A stretch of 64,000 bases of DNA from positions 15,548,001 through 15,612,000 of the forward strand of contig JAILWY010000013.1 of NCBI GenBank assembly GCA_022113835.1. Reading direction: 5' to 3'. Position numbers and translations under genes: made by a program. The stretch is from Atopsyche davidsoni. Taxonomy: Eukaryota; Arthropoda; Insecta; Trichoptera; Hydrobiosidae. The notes under the pieces are model-generated. The model had not been told where the DNA came from. It made no database searches and saw nothing but the letters and a program-made list of their open reading frames with translations. Below are positions 60,669-64,000 of this stretch, piece after piece (the first letter of the stretch is position 1; every line of letters begins with the position of its first letter).

Positions 60669-62920
60669 CCCAAGCCAGGCAAGAACGATTACACGGATAT
60701 CAAATCCTATAGACCTATAGGACTTCTTTCCATATTTGGCAAGACACTGGAAAAGCTGATGGTTGAAAGAATTTCCTGGCATCTACACATCTCCAAAAAA
60801 CTAAATAATAATCAATTCGGATTTACGCCTCAAAGATCAACAGAAGATGCACTTAACACAGCGATAGACAAAATTAAAAATAACAGGGAAAATAAATTAT
60901 TAAATATTGCTGTTTCTTTAGACATCAAAGGAGCTTTTGACAATGCATGGTGGCCATTCTTGCTACACCAACTAGCAGCAAAGCAATGTCCGTGCAACTT
61001 ATTTGAACTCGTCAGAAGCTATCTCTCCAATAGAACTGTGCAAATCAGCCATGCCGGAATTACACGCTGCAAGATGACTACTAAAGGGTGCATCCAAGGT
61101 TCTACATGTGGTCCAACTTTCTGGAATATAATACTGGACGACCTGCTCAGTATAGATTTCAGAGAACACTGCCACGTACAGGCCTTTGCTGATGATGTCC
61201 TCCTAATAGTATCGGCCAATACTATTGAAGATGCCGAGTCGCTGACATCGTCTGCTCTCCAGCGCATAGTTAACTGGGGTAAAAAAGTGAAATTAGAGTT
61301 CTCAGAGCATAAAACGAACGCGATGCTGATAACCCGCCGGAGAGAACGTACCCCGAAAATCACGATGAATGGCAAAATTCTCACCCTAGTCGATCATTTC
61401 AAAATCCTAGGACTGACAATAGATAAAAATTTAAACTGGTCTCGCCATATCGACAACGTGTGTAAGAAAGCCGCTGCGATAACCCAAATGATTGTAAGAG
61501 CAACGAAACCCACATGGGGATGCTCTCCTGACGTGATGAAAGCACTCTACATTGGAGCTGTCGAGCCTTTAATCACATACGCGGCAAGCGTATGGGCTGA
61601 GGCAACCAAAAAGAAAACAAATAAGAAGAAACTAGACACTTTTCAGAGACAATTTGCACTCAGAATATGCAGAGCATACAGAACTGTATCACTTGTATCA
61701 GCCCAGGCCATTTCTGGCCTCATTCCACTGGACCTGATGATACAAGAGAGGCAAGCAATATACAATGTCAAGAAACGAGGCATCACCGATTTTCTTCCTA
61801 GTGATAGGAAATATCAAGGAGTAGTTGACATTTTTTCATTGCCTCATCCGAGTCAGAGACATCAAAGTGACCCCCGATATTTTGACCAAGATATCCCTAC
61901 GCCAAAAGACAATGAGCTCACTATATACACGGACGGTAGCTTACTCGAGGGAAAGGTTGGAGCGGCTTTTGTTCCATATGAAAACGGCCAAGAACTTCCT
62001 GCTAGAACATTGAAACTTGCTGACTACTGCTCCGTATTTCAGAGTGAGCTCGTTGCTATTAACGAGGCTCTTCGCTGGATATTACTAAAACCATCTGGTA
62101 GGTGGCAGTCAGTGAAAATACTCACTGATTGTCGCTCGGGGGTAGACAGTATATCCAAACAATCAACCAACCCTCTAATTGTAAACATCCAGAAAAAGCT
62201 AAGAGAAATCCAAGCAAGTGATGTTAACATCGAGATAGGCTGGGTGAGAGCTCACGTAGGTCTTGTTGGCAACTGACGAAAAGGCTAAAGAAGCCACCAA
62301 AAAGAAAATGACTTATGTATTTTCCGACTTTCCTCTGAGTTTCGCAAAAAATCTCCAGAGGAAAACTACAATGGACACATGGAACGAAAGGTACACAAGC
62401 TCTCCGCAAGGAAACGTAACAAAGATGTTCTTTGATTCTGTAACGGACGCCGCTGTATACAGGAATACCTGCGGAATTAGCTTTGAATCAACCCAGCTCT
62501 TAATGGGTCATGGAGCGATGAGAAGTTATCTCCGCAGGTTCCACTTGACGAGCGACGACACATGCCCTTGTGATGATTTGACTCCACAAACAGTGATCCA
62601 CCTTGTGGGTTCATGCCCCATATTTGGTCTTCAGAGACACCAACTGGAGAGCCAATGCCGACAGGAAGGTCTGTGCCTGGATGACCTGAAGTCAGTGGCG
62701 AGACACCCACAGTTGATGAAGTCACTGGATGGCTTCTTGAAGCATGTTATCGGAACCATAAAAAAGATAAACCAGGGGGTGTAGCATCAGTCACTCCCAT
62801 TTATAGATCAATTCGATTGACTAGTTTGGAAATTTTCCCCAAATTGTGACGAAATACCTTGTATATAACAAGCAAGGTACCAAACATATATATAAAAAAA
62901 AAAAAAAAAAAAAAAAAAAA
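60669..62920 (+). mobile_element. 5'-truncated R1/jockey-type non-LTR retrotransposon
   Basis: The frame opens at IPKPGKNDYTDIKSYRPI, the start of the reverse transcriptase domain, with the catalytic FADDVLLI. It is followed by an RNase H domain (LTIYTDGSLLEGKVGAAF, SELVAINEAL, LTDCRSGVDS, GWVRAHVGLVGN). A stop/frameshift near 62274 separates a further 170 residues with a Cys/His-type segment (CPCDDLTPQTVIHLVGSCPI). It ends in about 28 A at 62893-62920. No endonuclease or ORF1 remains. ATGTGATT occurs at 60661-60668 and 62928-62935, a probable duplication slightly offset from the poly-A. It interrupts a MITE. Confidence 0.9.
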
Positions 62921-63019
62921 CTGCATAATGTGATTGATTCAAAACCCCGATATATGCGAATTTGCTCAACGCGATATTTTCCGGAACGTATCCCTCGCGA
63001 AAAGAGGGATATTATTGTA
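62921..63019. mobile_element. CGCG-rich MITE, right part
   Basis: Contains gatattttccggaacgt and ccctcgcgaaaag, the terminal part of the MITE seen intact at 31261-31672. Confidence 0.65.
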
Positions 63020-63365
63020 CTTTTATTGAAGTTTGAAAGAAAATTGTCAGTTAAGATTGTATTCTGTGATTTTTTTTGCTATTTACAATTGACATAATCA
63101 AATCAATTCGTATACTTAAAACCTGCTATTAAATTGATTTATACTAAATAGTCTTATTCTAGCCTTAAGTTGACGAAAACGACGGTACATTGCGTTCCGT
63201 AAATGTAATTTATGTTATAAATAATTGTGCGTGGCTAATATATTAAAACTGTGATTGGTTTTCAGAAGTGTGCACGCCTCATATAATGTATGTAACAAAT
63301 GTAAAAAATATAGTTTATAATAAAATTATAAGGTATAATATTTAGTTTGGTGTGGAATTTCAGCA

Positions 63366-63610
63366 GATTGATGGTGTTACTTTCGAATTTAAACAGCAGT
63401 ATGCATAATGAAATAGAACCGACATTATTTATACATGGCATTGACATTGGCCGCCATGAGCAGACTGTAATCCGGTATGGGAGGTCGTTATGTAGCAGTT
63501 TAACTTGCCCGGCGTTTGTATCTTTACCGCACGGTGGGGTCTCTTTTGTCGATAGCTCGTTACATATAGCAAGCCTGGGAACATTGCACAATCAAATAAT
63601 ATATTCAATA
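63366..63610 (+). other. possible exon with good acceptor, unknown
   Basis: A strong acceptor (tggaatttcag) precedes GC-richer DNA. One frame reads QIDGVTFEFKQQYA then stops, as a terminal exon would. Another stays open for about 80 codons (HGIDIGRHEQTVIRYGRS and on). I cannot choose between them, and the patch could also be a repeat. No recognised family. Confidence 0.25.
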
Positions 63611-63619
63611 ATTCTATTA

Positions 63620-64000
63620 AATAATTATAAGTTTGAAATCAACTAAATTTATATTTGATTTTCCCTAAATTAATAAAGCACCGCTGCTTAAAAATATATT
63701 AATCTCATGTCGTCCATTTCACCAATAACCATTCATTCAAGACATACTGAAAAGAATTGATAATTTATGTTTCTATGTTAAATTCTGAATTGCAGTGGTC
63801 ATATTTTGAGTATACAACGCGCCACTGTCTTTTATATTAAATATTTATATAATAAATGTATTTTTTATCAAATAAAAATGTGAATGTTAAATCTCGCTAA
63901 AATATATCACAATATTACAACGTAAGATGATGAAGAATTCAAAAATTATAATCTTCTAAATATAATACAAAATATAAACGAAAAATACAGCGATCTTTAA
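63620..64000. other. AT-rich tail, nothing seen
   Basis: No frame, repeat end or splice signal stood out. Confidence 0.4.

Overview
This is a window of AT-rich nuclear DNA from an insect. The evidence is GT-AG spliced genes with long introns, at least three genes of the insect-specific Osiris (DUF1676) family, a multi-exon insect-type acyl-CoA desaturase, short TTAGG-type telomere-like runs, and a dense mix of eukaryotic transposons (hAT, mariner, Tc1-like, Helitron, non-LTR and Penelope-like elements). I do not commit to an order or species.

Layout. About 0-1.2 kb: a small Thr-rich single-pass membrane protein gene on the minus strand. About 3.6-5.3 kb: a short two-exon Osiris gene (minus), with a near-perfect fold-back repeat carrying a hammerhead-like motif just downstream. 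About 10.2-12.2 kb: a second Osiris gene (minus) whose last intron is filled by a dead mariner; its 5' exons cannot be found with confidence. About 12.9-13.2 kb: a possible small secreted peptide gene (minus). About 13.5-25.7 kb: mostly repeats (non-LTR tail, hAT, Tc1-like, a TTAA-flanked MITE, Penelope-like fold-backs) and two unexplained, transposon-broken reading frames. About 26-27.2 kb: a third, long Osiris gene (plus), bracketed by two oppositely oriented short Helitrons. About 31.0-49.4 kb: a complete seven-coding-exon acyl-CoA delta-9-type desaturase (minus, 387 aa, all three histidine boxes), its introns holding hAT, jockey-like and terminal-inverted-repeat elements. About 54-64 kb: orphan exon-like reading frames on the plus strand among a decayed 2.2 kb DNA transposon, a Tc1-like remnant and a 5'-truncated R1/jockey-type retrotransposon nested in a MITE.

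How the genes fit together. Osiris genes are normally clustered and are thought to act in the membrane/endosome system of cuticle-secreting epithelial cells; the desaturase makes unsaturated fatty acyl-CoAs used for membrane lipids and often for cuticular hydrocarbons or pheromones. A shared role in the epidermis is an inference from family knowledge, not something the sequence shows. The most unusual material is the family of fold-back repeats with hammerhead-like cores and 12-13 bp target duplications, the transposon-interrupted reading frames, and the stop-free 69 nt intron in the third Osiris gene.
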